A stretch of 8,270 bases of DNA, taken from NCBI GenBank assembly GCA_947487925.1, contig CANLCA010000105.1, forward strand, positions 1 to 8,270, read 5' to 3'. This document shows, piece by piece, positions 1 to 6,352 of the stretch (positions are counted from its first letter, which is position 1; each line of letters starts with the position of its first letter). Position numbers and translations under genes: made by a program. This DNA comes from Verrucomicrobiales bacterium (lineage in GTDB: Bacteria; Verrucomicrobiota; Verrucomicrobiia; Limisphaerales; F1-80-MAGS106). The notes beneath the pieces were generated by a model, which worked only from the letters and a program-made list of their open reading frames with translations, searched no databases and was not told where the DNA came from.

Positions 1-1
1 C

Positions 2-403
2 CGTGTCAGGAGCATCTCCATGAACGGAAGCATGAACGGAGACAGTTGGTACACGGAGGAAATCAAAAAGACCCACTACACGTGGCGCAAGTCCACCGAA
101 ATCAAACAGCCTTCGCCGACTCAAGCCTTCGTTTTTCTGGATGAACATCCGGACGCGATTGATGATGGTTATTTTCTGGTTTTCGTCAACCGGAAGCAAT
201 TATGGGGGAACATGCCCGCAAATTACCACAACGGCGCCTGTGGTTTCTCGTTCGCGGACGGCCACGCTGAAATCAGGAAATGGAAGGACCCTGACACGCT
301 TTCCAAGAAAATTGTCGCAAGCCCCAAGGGGCCCAACGATGTTCCTTGGATTCAATTACGAGCATCCGCTCCTCTGAAAGAGGATGCCCCCTGGCCACCC
401 TAA
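2..403 (+). CDS. H-X9-DG family pseudopilin-like protein, C-terminal part (5' end outside window)
   Basis: This is the last ~133 residues of a protein that begins before the window: the frame is open to base 2 and the residues before the first in-window ATG (RVRSIS, then MNGS) continue a typical family motif, so the ATG at 20 is probably internal. The key signature is the stretch NYHNGACGFSFADGHAE, where a His is followed by nine residues and then Asp-Gly (H-X9-DG), with a preceding AFVFLDEHPD segment. These features mark large verrucomicrobial/planctomycetal proteins that start with a type IV prepilin-like methylation/cleavage site and a hydrophobic helix, and are thought to be exported pseudopilin-like proteins of unknown role. 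That N-terminal part cannot be seen here. A tail of about 40 residues follows the motif (ending DAPWPP) and no membrane segment is visible. The TAA stop overlaps the stop of the convergent dadA-like gene. The family call is firm; the function is unknown. Confidence 0.85.
   Translation, partial: RVRSISMNGSMNGDSWYTEEIKKTHYTWRKSTEIKQPSPTQAFVFLDEHPDAIDDGYFLVFVNRKQLWGNMPANYHNGACGFSFADGHAEIRKWKDPDTLSKKIVASPKGPNDVPWIQLRASAPLKEDAPWPP
362..387. repeat. Inverted repeat at the convergent gene ends
   Basis: GCATCC at 362-367 is the exact reverse complement of GGATGC at 382-387. A nested alternative stem pairs TCCTCT (370-375) with AGAGGA (379-384) around a GAA loop. The repeat lies inside the last codons of the + strand gene, just past the end of the - strand run. 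Neither orientation is followed by a run of T, so it does not fit a standard intrinsic terminator. It may be a weak terminator or RNA-stabilising hairpin, or simply chance within coding sequence. Confidence 0.3.
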
Positions 404-1677
404 ATCCAGGATGCATAGCGGTCTGGGTTCACTAGGGAGAGATCAATCATCGCTGGCTCATCCGAGAGGATCTGAGCCATCAACTTGCCCGTCACAGGGC
501 CGAGACTCAGGCCCATCATGGCGTGCCCAGTCGCCGTCGAGAGGTTCTTGAATTGACCGAATCGGCCCACATAGGGCATGCCATCCGGCGAGCACGGCCT
601 GAGCCCGTGCCAAGGCGCGATTCCTTGAAAATCCTCCGTGGAGAACTCGGGAAAATATTGCGGAACTGATTTCACAATTCCTCTGACCCTGGCTGGATCG
701 ACGTCTTCGTTGAGTCCCGATATTTCCATCGTGCCACCGAAGCGAAGAGTGTTTCCCATCGGCGTGGCAGCCAGTCGCGCCTCAGTGAGTATGGAGCAGA
801 TGGAGGGCAGTTGTCGCGGGTTAGGGAGTGTTAGGCTGTAGCCTTTGCCTGCCTGCATCGGCAAGTTCAATCCGAGTTGCGCCGCCATTGCCTGGGACCA
901 GGAACCCCCGCACAAAACGTATTCGTCCGCCACGAAATCGCCGCGAGAAGTCTCCAGGGCCTGGATCCTGTTCTGTTTTTTGCGCCACGCCAGGATGTCG
1001 GTCGACCACTCAAAATGGACGCCGCTGGCTTCCAGAAGACGATGCAGCGCCTGCATAAAGCGCAGGGGAGTGAGGTGGCAATCCTTTGGGAAGTAAACCG
1101 ATCCCGCGATGTCCATCCGCACGTTGGGATCCAACTGGGCGGTTTCCTTCGCAGAAAGAACCTTGGCCGGGATACCCAGTAGGGCGGCTTCGTCTGCAGT
1201 TTTTGCCTCCTCTTCCAGCGTGTGCCACGTTTTGCAAAGCATTAGCAGGCCACGCTTTTCAAAGCCGAAACTGTCCCCGGCCAGACCTGAGAGCTCTTCA
1301 AAACATTCCCGGCTTTCGAGGTGCAAATCACGGAGCAGCGGAGCGCATCGTTGCACGTGGGCCGAGGTGGAGGCCCGGCAAAACCTGAGGCCCCAACTGA
1401 GGAGATCCCAGCTCAGTCTTGGTTTGATATAGAACGGGCTTTCGGGATTCCACATCCATTTCAATCCGCGGGCAACCATCCCTGGGGCTGCCAACGGCAC
1501 AAAATGGCTCGGAACCACCATCCCCGCGTTGCCAAACGAACAACCCAGATGGTCACGTTCGTTGCGGTCGACGACCGTGACTTGGTGCCCTCTCAGAGAG
1601 GCGTAATAGGCGGTCGAAAGTCCGATCACTCCTCCGCCGACAATGACGATTGTTTTTGAAGCGAACGGGGCCCTCAT
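400..1677 (-). CDS. dadA: DadA-like FAD-dependent D-amino acid dehydrogenase/oxidoreductase
   Basis: Predicted flavoenzyme of the DAO/DadA family (COG0665 type), expected to oxidise D-amino acids or related secondary amines to imino/2-oxo acids using FAD. With this start it has 425 residues, close to E. coli DadA. The N-terminus is a Rossmann FAD-binding fold: IVIVGGGVIG contains GxGxxG at about residues 14-19, with an acidic residue at about 37 (end of VTVVD) to bind the ribose. Later family landmarks are AAPGM and a Trp-rich segment near 65-95, KDCHLTP at about 198-204, GKGYSLT at about 277-283, HGLRPCSPDGMPYVG at about 357-371 and TGH at 383-385. No signal peptide is seen, so it is cytoplasmic or peripheral on the membrane. 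The start at 1677 makes an ATGA overlap with the rnr stop, suggesting translational coupling; an ATG at 1686 would add three residues (428 aa). The substrate is uncertain: glycine oxidase or hydroxyproline dehydrogenase-like activity is possible, so the symbol is by family resemblance. Confidence 0.85.
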   Translation of the reverse strand: MRAPFASKTIVIVGGGVIGLSTAYYASLRGHQVTVVDRNERDHLGCSFGNAGMVVPSHFVPLAAPGMVARGLKWMWNPESPFYIKPRLSWDLLSWGLRFCRASTSAHVQRCAPLLRDLHLESRECFEELSGLAGDSFGFEKRGLLMLCKTWHTLEEEAKTADEAALLGIPAKVLSAKETAQLDPNVRMDIAGSVYFPKDCHLTPLRFMQALHRLLEASGVHFEWSTDILAWRKKQNRIQALETSRGDFVADEYVLCGGSWSQAMAAQLGLNLPMQAGKGYSLTLPNPRQLPSICSILTEARLAATPMGNTLRFGGTMEISGLNEDVDPARVRGIVKSVPQYFPEFSTEDFQGIAPWHGLRPCSPDGMPYVGRFGQFKNLSTATGHAMMGLSLGPVTGKLMAQILSDEPAMIDLSLVNPDRYASWI

Positions 1678-3917
1678 CGTCTCCATCGGGGCTTCGGAGC
1701 TGCTTTCCGCGCGACGGGTTTATGGGCACGCCCCGGAGTTCCTTGTGGAGCCTGTTTGGGCTGCGGGCGGTGCGCGGAACGACCCGCGGGGTTCTTGGAA
1801 GGAGTTGCGGTGGGACTCGAAGGCGCCAGACTGAAGTCGACCTGCTTTCGGAACCTGTCCACTTTGGAGACGACCACGACGACCCTGTCTCCCAACCGGA
1901 TGACGCGTCGGCTTCGGCGCCCGACCAACTGTCCACGTGCCGGATCGAAGATGTAAAAGTCATCGATCAGCGTGGACAATGGGACGAGGCCGCTCATGCC
2001 CAAGTGAGTGACGTCCGCGAAGAAACCAAAGTTTCTGACATCCGTGACCAGTGCGTCGTAGCGTTCGGGTCGCTCCGAGCTTAGCTGGGCCTCCAGGAAC
2101 GCGAAGAGCTTCACATCCCTGCTGTCCCGTTCGGCGTCTGCGGAGTTTCGTTCAGTGCCTGAAATGTGTTCGGCGATCTCCTTTATGGAATGGGTCTTGC
2201 CATGGTTTTGGTCGAACAACGCCCGATGCACGACCAGGTCCGCGTAGCGTCTGATTGGAGAGGTGAAGTGCGCATATTTCTTTTTTGCGAGGCCGTAGTG
2301 TCCGAGCGGTTCCAGCGCGTAGCGCGCGCGCATCAGGGATTTAAGAAACCCTATCTTGAGGGCGGGCCCGATGGACAGGGTTCCCAACCGATGGAGCAGC
2401 TTTTGCACCTCGGCCCGATGGCTGAGGTTGCCGCAGGGAACCTTGTGGCTGAGGACCTCCTCCCGATACTCCTGGAGTCGGCGAGGGTCGGGTTCCTCAT
2501 GGACCCGATGGATGGCCTGCCGACGCAGACTGATGAGGCGATCTGCGACCGCCTCGTTTGCCAGGAGCATAAATTCTTCGATCAACTGATGGGACACATC
2601 GTTGAGTATCCGCTCCATCCTGAGCACTCGCCCCTGGTCATCCAGCCGGATTTTCATCTCCGGGAAATCGAGCTCGAGGGAACCCGCTTTGAAGCGGAGG
2701 CGTCGGATCTTCTGCGCGAGGGCATGAGCGTCGTGCATCATCGTCTCGATAGGCCCTTCGGGCTTCGTTTGAATCACCGCGAGGGCTTCCGCGTAGGTGA
2801 ACCTGCGTTTCGAGTGGATGATCGCTGGGTAGAACCGCTTCTTCAGAATAGTTCCGTCGTTTCCAATCAAGAACTCAACGCACTTTGTCAACCGATCAAC
2901 GTTCGGCTTCAAGGAGCAGAGCTCATTGCTCAGCGCCTCGGGAAGCATGGGGATGACGCGATCCACAAGGTAGGTCGAGTTGCCTCTCCGTCGCGCTTCC
3001 TCGTCCAGGGAGGAACCCGGTTTCACGTAATGCGACACATCCGCGATGTGTACCCAGAGTTTCCAAGAATCTTGGGTGATCTTTTTCAAGGAAATCGCGT
3101 CATCGAAGTCCTTGGCGTCGTCTGGATCAATGGTGACGACATCGTGCCCGCGGCAATCGACCCTTCCAACAACTTCCTCTGGTCTTATCAATGACCCGTA
3201 GGAACGTGCTTCAGTGAGCACATCCGCTGGGAAATGGAGCGGCAGCTGGTATTGGCGTAGAACGGAAAGCATGTCCACGCCTTCGGCATCGGGTTTTCCA
3301 AGGACCTCGATCACCTCGCCCTCTGGATTCATGTGGCGTGATTCCCACTCGTTCAAGCGCACGACAACCTTGTCGCCCTCCTGCGCTGGGCGGCCAACAT
3401 CCTTGGGTTCGGGTACGTAAATATCGTGGGGAATACGGGGATCATCCGGGATGATATAGATGAACTGTTTGGTCCGGCGCAGCGTTCCGACGATCTGGGT
3501 GCGGCGACGTTCCAGCACGCGGATCACCTTGCCCGTGGCCACTGCCTGCTCTCTGCCGGAAGGGCGCAGTCCGCGCGCCGCCACTTCCCGGCGCACCAGC
3601 ACGCGGTCTTCATTGAGCGCGGTGCCCGTGGCATTCTCTGGAACCATGATCTCCTTGAAAGAGGGGTCGTCGGGTATCAGAAAACCCTTGCCTTGACGGT
3701 TGATCCGGATGCGCCCAGGGATCAGATCGGCCTCGGTCGGTTTGATGAAACGGTCGCCCTTGATGCGTGCGACGGCACCCGATTGCTCGAGTTCAGAAAG
3801 GGTTCTCCGCAGTTCCTCCAACTGTTCTTTAGGGAGTTTGAGATGCCTCAGCAAATCAGGAGCTTGGGCGGGGATGTAATCCACGCGGCTCATCATCCGT
3901 AGCAAGGGCTCTTTCAT
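1674..3917 (-). CDS. rnr: Ribonuclease R, RNB-family 3'-5' exoribonuclease
   Basis: Processive 3'-to-5' exoribonuclease that degrades structured RNA, including rRNA and mRNA fragments, in the cytoplasm. The 747 residues show the full RNase R order: an N-terminal winged-helix-like region (about 1-60), cold-shock-type OB domains (about 65-205), the RNB catalytic domain (about 245-570), an S1 domain (about 618-698) and a Lys/Arg/Pro-rich tail (about 705-747). The catalytic signature TIDPDDAKDFDDAISL carries the metal-binding aspartates at about 264, 270, 272 and 273. HIADVSHYVKPGS (about 290-302), RGNSTYLVDRVIPMLP and HFTSPIRRYADLVVHR (about 550-565) are further hallmarks. E. coli RNase R has 813 residues, so this is a normal full-length version; the helix-turn-helix region and basic tail favour RNase R over RNase II. 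It starts 52 bases after the pabC stop and overlaps the dadA-like gene by four bases. No clear Shine-Dalgarno precedes the ATG. Confidence 0.97.
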   Translation of the reverse strand: MKEPLLRMMSRVDYIPAQAPDLLRHLKLPKEQLEELRRTLSELEQSGAVARIKGDRFIKPTEADLIPGRIRINRQGKGFLIPDDPSFKEIMVPENATGTALNEDRVLVRREVAARGLRPSGREQAVATGKVIRVLERRRTQIVGTLRRTKQFIYIIPDDPRIPHDIYVPEPKDVGRPAQEGDKVVVRLNEWESRHMNPEGEVIEVLGKPDAEGVDMLSVLRQYQLPLHFPADVLTEARSYGSLIRPEEVVGRVDCRGHDVVTIDPDDAKDFDDAISLKKITQDSWKLWVHIADVSHYVKPGSSLDEEARRRGNSTYLVDRVIPMLPEALSNELCSLKPNVDRLTKCVEFLIGNDGTILKKRFYPAIIHSKRRFTYAEALAVIQTKPEGPIETMMHDAHALAQKIRRLRFKAGSLELDFPEMKIRLDDQGRVLRMERILNDVSHQLIEEFMLLANEAVADRLISLRRQAIHRVHEEPDPRRLQEYREEVLSHKVPCGNLSHRAEVQKLLHRLGTLSIGPALKIGFLKSLMRARYALEPLGHYGLAKKKYAHFTSPIRRYADLVVHRALFDQNHGKTHSIKEIAEHISGTERNSADAERDSRDVKLFAFLEAQLSSERPERYDALVTDVRNFGFFADVTHLGMSGLVPLSTLIDDFYIFDPARGQLVGRRSRRVIRLGDRVVVVVSKVDRFRKQVDFSLAPSSPTATPSKNPAGRSAHRPQPKQAPQGTPGRAHKPVARKAAPKPRWRR
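1681..1684 (-). promoter_or_regulatory. Possible Shine-Dalgarno for the dadA-like gene
   Basis: GGAG on the - strand lies three bases before the ATG at 1677, inside the end of rnr. The spacing is short. The alternative ATG at 1686 has no purine-rich motif ahead of it, which is the reason for preferring 1677. Confidence 0.3.
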
Positions 3918-3969
3918 GAGTGAATTCTATCGTTCAGATTCGGTTGAGAGCGAGGAAAGAATTTGAATT
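3918..3969 (-). promoter_or_regulatory. pabC-rnr intergenic gap with candidate -10 element
   Basis: This is the largest gap in the - strand run and the only room for an internal promoter. On the - strand TAGAAT (3924-3929) matches five of six bases of TATAAT and lies six bases before the rnr ATG. A promoter there would start transcription at or near the ATG, giving a leaderless message, which would fit the absence of a ribosome-binding site. No good TTGACA-like box is seen about 17 bases upstream. No hairpin terminator after pabC is visible, so read-through from pabC is also likely. Confidence 0.25.
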
Positions 3970-4836
3970 TCACGAGATGGCGGTGATGGGACATTCCAAT
4001 TCGAGTTGGCGCTGGTAGGCCTCGTGAAGCTGGTGAGTCACGGGGGAGCAGGGGATGGGAGAGGCATCGACCTGGCTCACGGCCACGATGCCGCGGGAGG
4101 AGAGGCTCAGGAAAACTGACTGCACCTGAGCCAGACCCTCCGGCCCAATGCGGGTCTCGAAGAGCTTCAGGCCGGCGGTCATGCACAGTTCGATGACCAC
4201 GGAGCGCATCACGCCTGGGAGTGCGCCGGTATCAAGCGGTGGCGTGTGGACTGTTTCATCGCGCACCCAGAATAGATTGGCGGAGCTGGTTTCAGCAACC
4301 GCCCCCAGATGGTCGAGCACCAAGGCGTCGCCGGCTCCTTGATCGTCGGCCTCCATGCGAGCCATTATCTGAAGCAGCCGGTTGGCGTGTTTGAAATCGC
4401 TGAGGAGATTTGGAGCAGGCAGGCGAACAGATCGAGCGGTGATCAGCGTCCAAAATTCGATTTGCTCCGGGAAATGCTGAAGTCCAAGTGGGTGCGTCGT
4501 CACCAGCACGGTGGGAGGGCCTGCGCGAAGGGGAGAATAACCTCTTGATCCGCTGCCGCGGGTGACGTGGAGTCGCGCGATGCTTTCAGGCTGGTTGTTT
4601 AGCCTGGAGAGTTTCTCCAGCACCTGATGGAAGGTCGTCAGGTCAATCGCAAACGGAATCCTCAAGGCTTTATGCGCCCTCTCCAGGCGTTCCGCGTGTC
4701 TCTTCCATCGGAAGGGTTGGCCGTTGTGCATGCGGATAGTTTCGAAGAAGCCGTCTCCGTACAAGAGTCCGCGATCCGAGATCGGAATTCTGGTGTCTTC
4801 GTCTGGAAGGAATTCACCGTTGAGATAATTGATCAT
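3970..4836 (-). CDS. pabC: 4-amino-4-deoxychorismate lyase (class IV PLP aminotransferase fold)
   Basis: PLP enzyme that splits 4-amino-4-deoxychorismate into p-aminobenzoate and pyruvate, the step after PabB in folate biosynthesis. The 288-residue product (E. coli PabC has 269) shows class IV aminotransferase landmarks: NYLNGEF at the N-terminus, DRGLLYGDGFFETIR at about 21-35, the catalytic lysine in DFKHANRLLQ (about Lys149), and AETSSANLFWV with the PLP-contacting Glu at about 182. The segment TRGSGSRGYSP (about 92-102) closely resembles RGSGGRGYS of E. coli PabC and supports lyase over branched-chain or D-amino acid aminotransferase. The chosen start (MINYLNGEF) lies 17 bases after the pabB stop and has GAAGG just upstream. 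An open frame runs back to an ATG at 4944, but that would add 36 unconserved residues and overlap pabB by 91 bases. Adjacent pabB supports the function. Confidence 0.92.
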   Translation of the reverse strand: MINYLNGEFLPDEDTRIPISDRGLLYGDGFFETIRMHNGQPFRWKRHAERLERAHKALRIPFAIDLTTFHQVLEKLSRLNNQPESIARLHVTRGSGSRGYSPLRAGPPTVLVTTHPLGLQHFPEQIEFWTLITARSVRLPAPNLLSDFKHANRLLQIMARMEADDQGAGDALVLDHLGAVAETSSANLFWVRDETVHTPPLDTGALPGVMRSVVIELCMTAGLKLFETRIGPEGLAQVQSVFLSLSSRGIVAVSQVDASPIPCSPVTHQLHEAYQRQLELECPITAIS

Positions 4837-4839
4837 GAA

Positions 4840-4844
4840 CCTTC
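4840..4844 (-). promoter_or_regulatory. Possible Shine-Dalgarno for pabC
   Basis: GAAGG on the - strand, three bases before the ATG at 4836 and inside the short pabB-pabC gap. The spacing is tighter than usual, but it supports starting pabC after the pabB stop rather than inside pabB. Confidence 0.35.
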
Positions 4845-4853
4845 GATCCCGGT

Positions 4854-6350
4854 TCACCCAAGCCTCTTCATGCTCGGGAAATTTCTGGATCCTTCGCGGT
4901 GGCACGTTTGCATCGCTCCCAGGAAACCCCGAGCTTTGGCCCACGTTTCCTCATACTCTGCTTCGGGGTTGGAGTCGGCAACGATCCCTGCCCCCACGTG
5001 GAAACTGATTTCGCCTTCGGCGCACGTGGCGGTGCGTATCAGAATGTTCATCTGGCTTTCGCGATTGAACCCGATGTAGCCCGCGGTCCCAGTGTAGGCG
5101 CCGCGATCATGAGGCTCCAGTTCATCGATGACCTCCATGGCTCGAAACTTAGGCGCTCCGGTGATGCTGCCCCCGGGAAACATCGAGGCCAGCGCCGAGA
5201 AATGAGTGTGATCGGCCCGTAGCCGACCTTCGATGGTGGACACCAGGTGTTGGACATGGGCGAAGCGCTCGAGCCTCACAAGTTCGGGCACTTGCACGGT
5301 TCCGTAATGGCAAATGCGGCCCAGGTCGTTGCGCAACAGATCGGTGATCATCACCAGCTCGGCCATTTCTTTCGGGCTGGTTTGCAGCTCGTACGTGAGT
5401 TGAGCGTCCTCCGTGGGGTCGCTCGAGCGCGGTCTTGTGCCCTTGATGGGCCGAGTCAACACATGGTCCCCGCTCAGACGCAGGAACAGTTCCGGAGAAG
5501 AGGAGACAATTTGTGCCAGACCGGTGTTGATGTAAGCGGCGTACGGGGCGGGGTTGGAGGAACAGAGCGCCTGATACAGATTCCACGATGAACTCTCTTG
5601 TCGTGTGTGGAGACGGTGGCTGAGGTTGACCTGATAGATGTCCCCCGATCCGATCAGCCGCTTGGCGGAACGAACCATGTCAATGAACTGCGCTCTTGTC
5701 AGATTGGAACCAATCTCCGATGGGGCTCCCTCCTTTGCCGATGAATCCTGGATAGACCTGTCAAATGGGTCCGAGTCCTCGTTCGACACTTCTGGTTCCT
5801 GGCTGAGCCAGCGGCGCCACTTATCGGCCTGTCTTGCCGCCTTCTCCGAAGATCTTTCGCCCTCCAGATCAAGGCCCGTGGAGAGGATCCATGATTTGTG
5901 CAGCTGATGATCACACACCACCAAGCTGTCATAAAATCCGAACCAGCAATCGGGAGTAGGGCGCTCGGGGGTGGGTTTTCGGGGCAGCTTGGGTTCCACG
6001 AAGTAACGAAGGCCGTAACCGCAATAGCCAAAACATCCCCCCACGGGGAACGGGAGGTCGATCTCATCCAAAACCTCGTAGCGCTGCAGTTGGTTCTCCA
6101 GCACGCGCCAGGGGTTTCCGAATTGACTCCAGGAGTTGGTTGAGGTCTGCCACTCGCAATGGGAGCCCCGGCTGGAGAAAATCAAGAAAGGATCCGCCGC
6201 CAGAAACGAGTATCTGCCACGAACTGGATCCTGCATGGAGCTTCCCAGCACGACTGTGCCCGTTCGCGAGGAAAGTCGAGCCGCTAGGCGAGTCATGGCG
6301 GACTCGTCCTGGATAGGTTCCAAAGTGGAACGTAGGGGTCTCGGGGACAT
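4854..6350 (-). CDS. pabB: Aminodeoxychorismate synthase component I
   Basis: Chorismate-utilising enzyme that aminates chorismate to 4-amino-4-deoxychorismate using ammonia from a PabA/TrpG glutaminase, feeding PabC and folate synthesis in the cytoplasm. The 498 residues have an N-terminal anthranilate synthase I-like region (GRYSFLAADP near 45-53, GGCFGYCGYGLRY near 104-116) and a C-terminal chorismate-binding domain from about 217. GSGDIYQVNLSHR (about 234-246), PIKGTRPR (about 301-308), ELVMITDLLRNDLGR, FPGGSITGAPK (about 391-401) and YTGTAGYIGF are all present. Lys303 in PIKGT, in place of the Ala of TrpE's PIAGT, is the classic mark of PabB and its covalent-intermediate lysine. A hydrophilic acidic linker at about 183-215 makes it longer than E. 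coli PabB (453 residues). The ATG lies two bases after the M16 peptidase stop, indicating translational coupling; a later ATG (residue 19) is possible. No glutaminase domain is fused. Confidence 0.94.
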   Translation of the reverse strand: MSPRPLRSTLEPIQDESAMTRLAARLSSRTGTVVLGSSMQDPVRGRYSFLAADPFLIFSSRGSHCEWQTSTNSWSQFGNPWRVLENQLQRYEVLDEIDLPFPVGGCFGYCGYGLRYFVEPKLPRKPTPERPTPDCWFGFYDSLVVCDHQLHKSWILSTGLDLEGERSSEKAARQADKWRRWLSQEPEVSNEDSDPFDRSIQDSSAKEGAPSEIGSNLTRAQFIDMVRSAKRLIGSGDIYQVNLSHRLHTRQESSSWNLYQALCSSNPAPYAAYINTGLAQIVSSSPELFLRLSGDHVLTRPIKGTRPRSSDPTEDAQLTYELQTSPKEMAELVMITDLLRNDLGRICHYGTVQVPELVRLERFAHVQHLVSTIEGRLRADHTHFSALASMFPGGSITGAPKFRAMEVIDELEPHDRGAYTGTAGYIGFNRESQMNILIRTATCAEGEISFHVGAGIVADSNPEAEYEETWAKARGFLGAMQTCHREGSRNFPSMKRLG

Positions 6351-6352
6351 GC

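Noticed and set aside
1553..1963. 136-residue - strand open frame across the rnr-dadA junction
   Set aside because: It runs in a different frame over the ends of two strongly supported genes and has low-complexity Arg/Ser/Pro composition.
2166..3194. 342-residue + strand open frame
   Set aside because: It lies wholly antisense to the well-supported rnr catalytic domain, its translation shows no recognisable domain, and long antisense frames are common opposite conserved GC-rich genes.
3426..3902. 158-residue + strand open frame
   Set aside because: Antisense to the N-terminal part of rnr with no recognisable motif; a shadow frame.
3970..4836. Branched-chain or D-amino acid aminotransferase as an alternative to PabC
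   Set aside because: The RGSGSRGY segment and neighbouring pabB favour deoxychorismate lyase, although the fold is shared.
4837..4944. Upstream extension of pabC to the ATG at 4944
   Set aside because: It would overlap pabB by 91 bases and adds 36 residues with no family similarity; the NYLNGEF start at 4836 matches the usual N-terminus.
4854..6350. Anthranilate synthase TrpE as an alternative to PabB
   Set aside because: The active-site motif is PIKGT, not the PIAGT typical of TrpE, and pabC follows directly.
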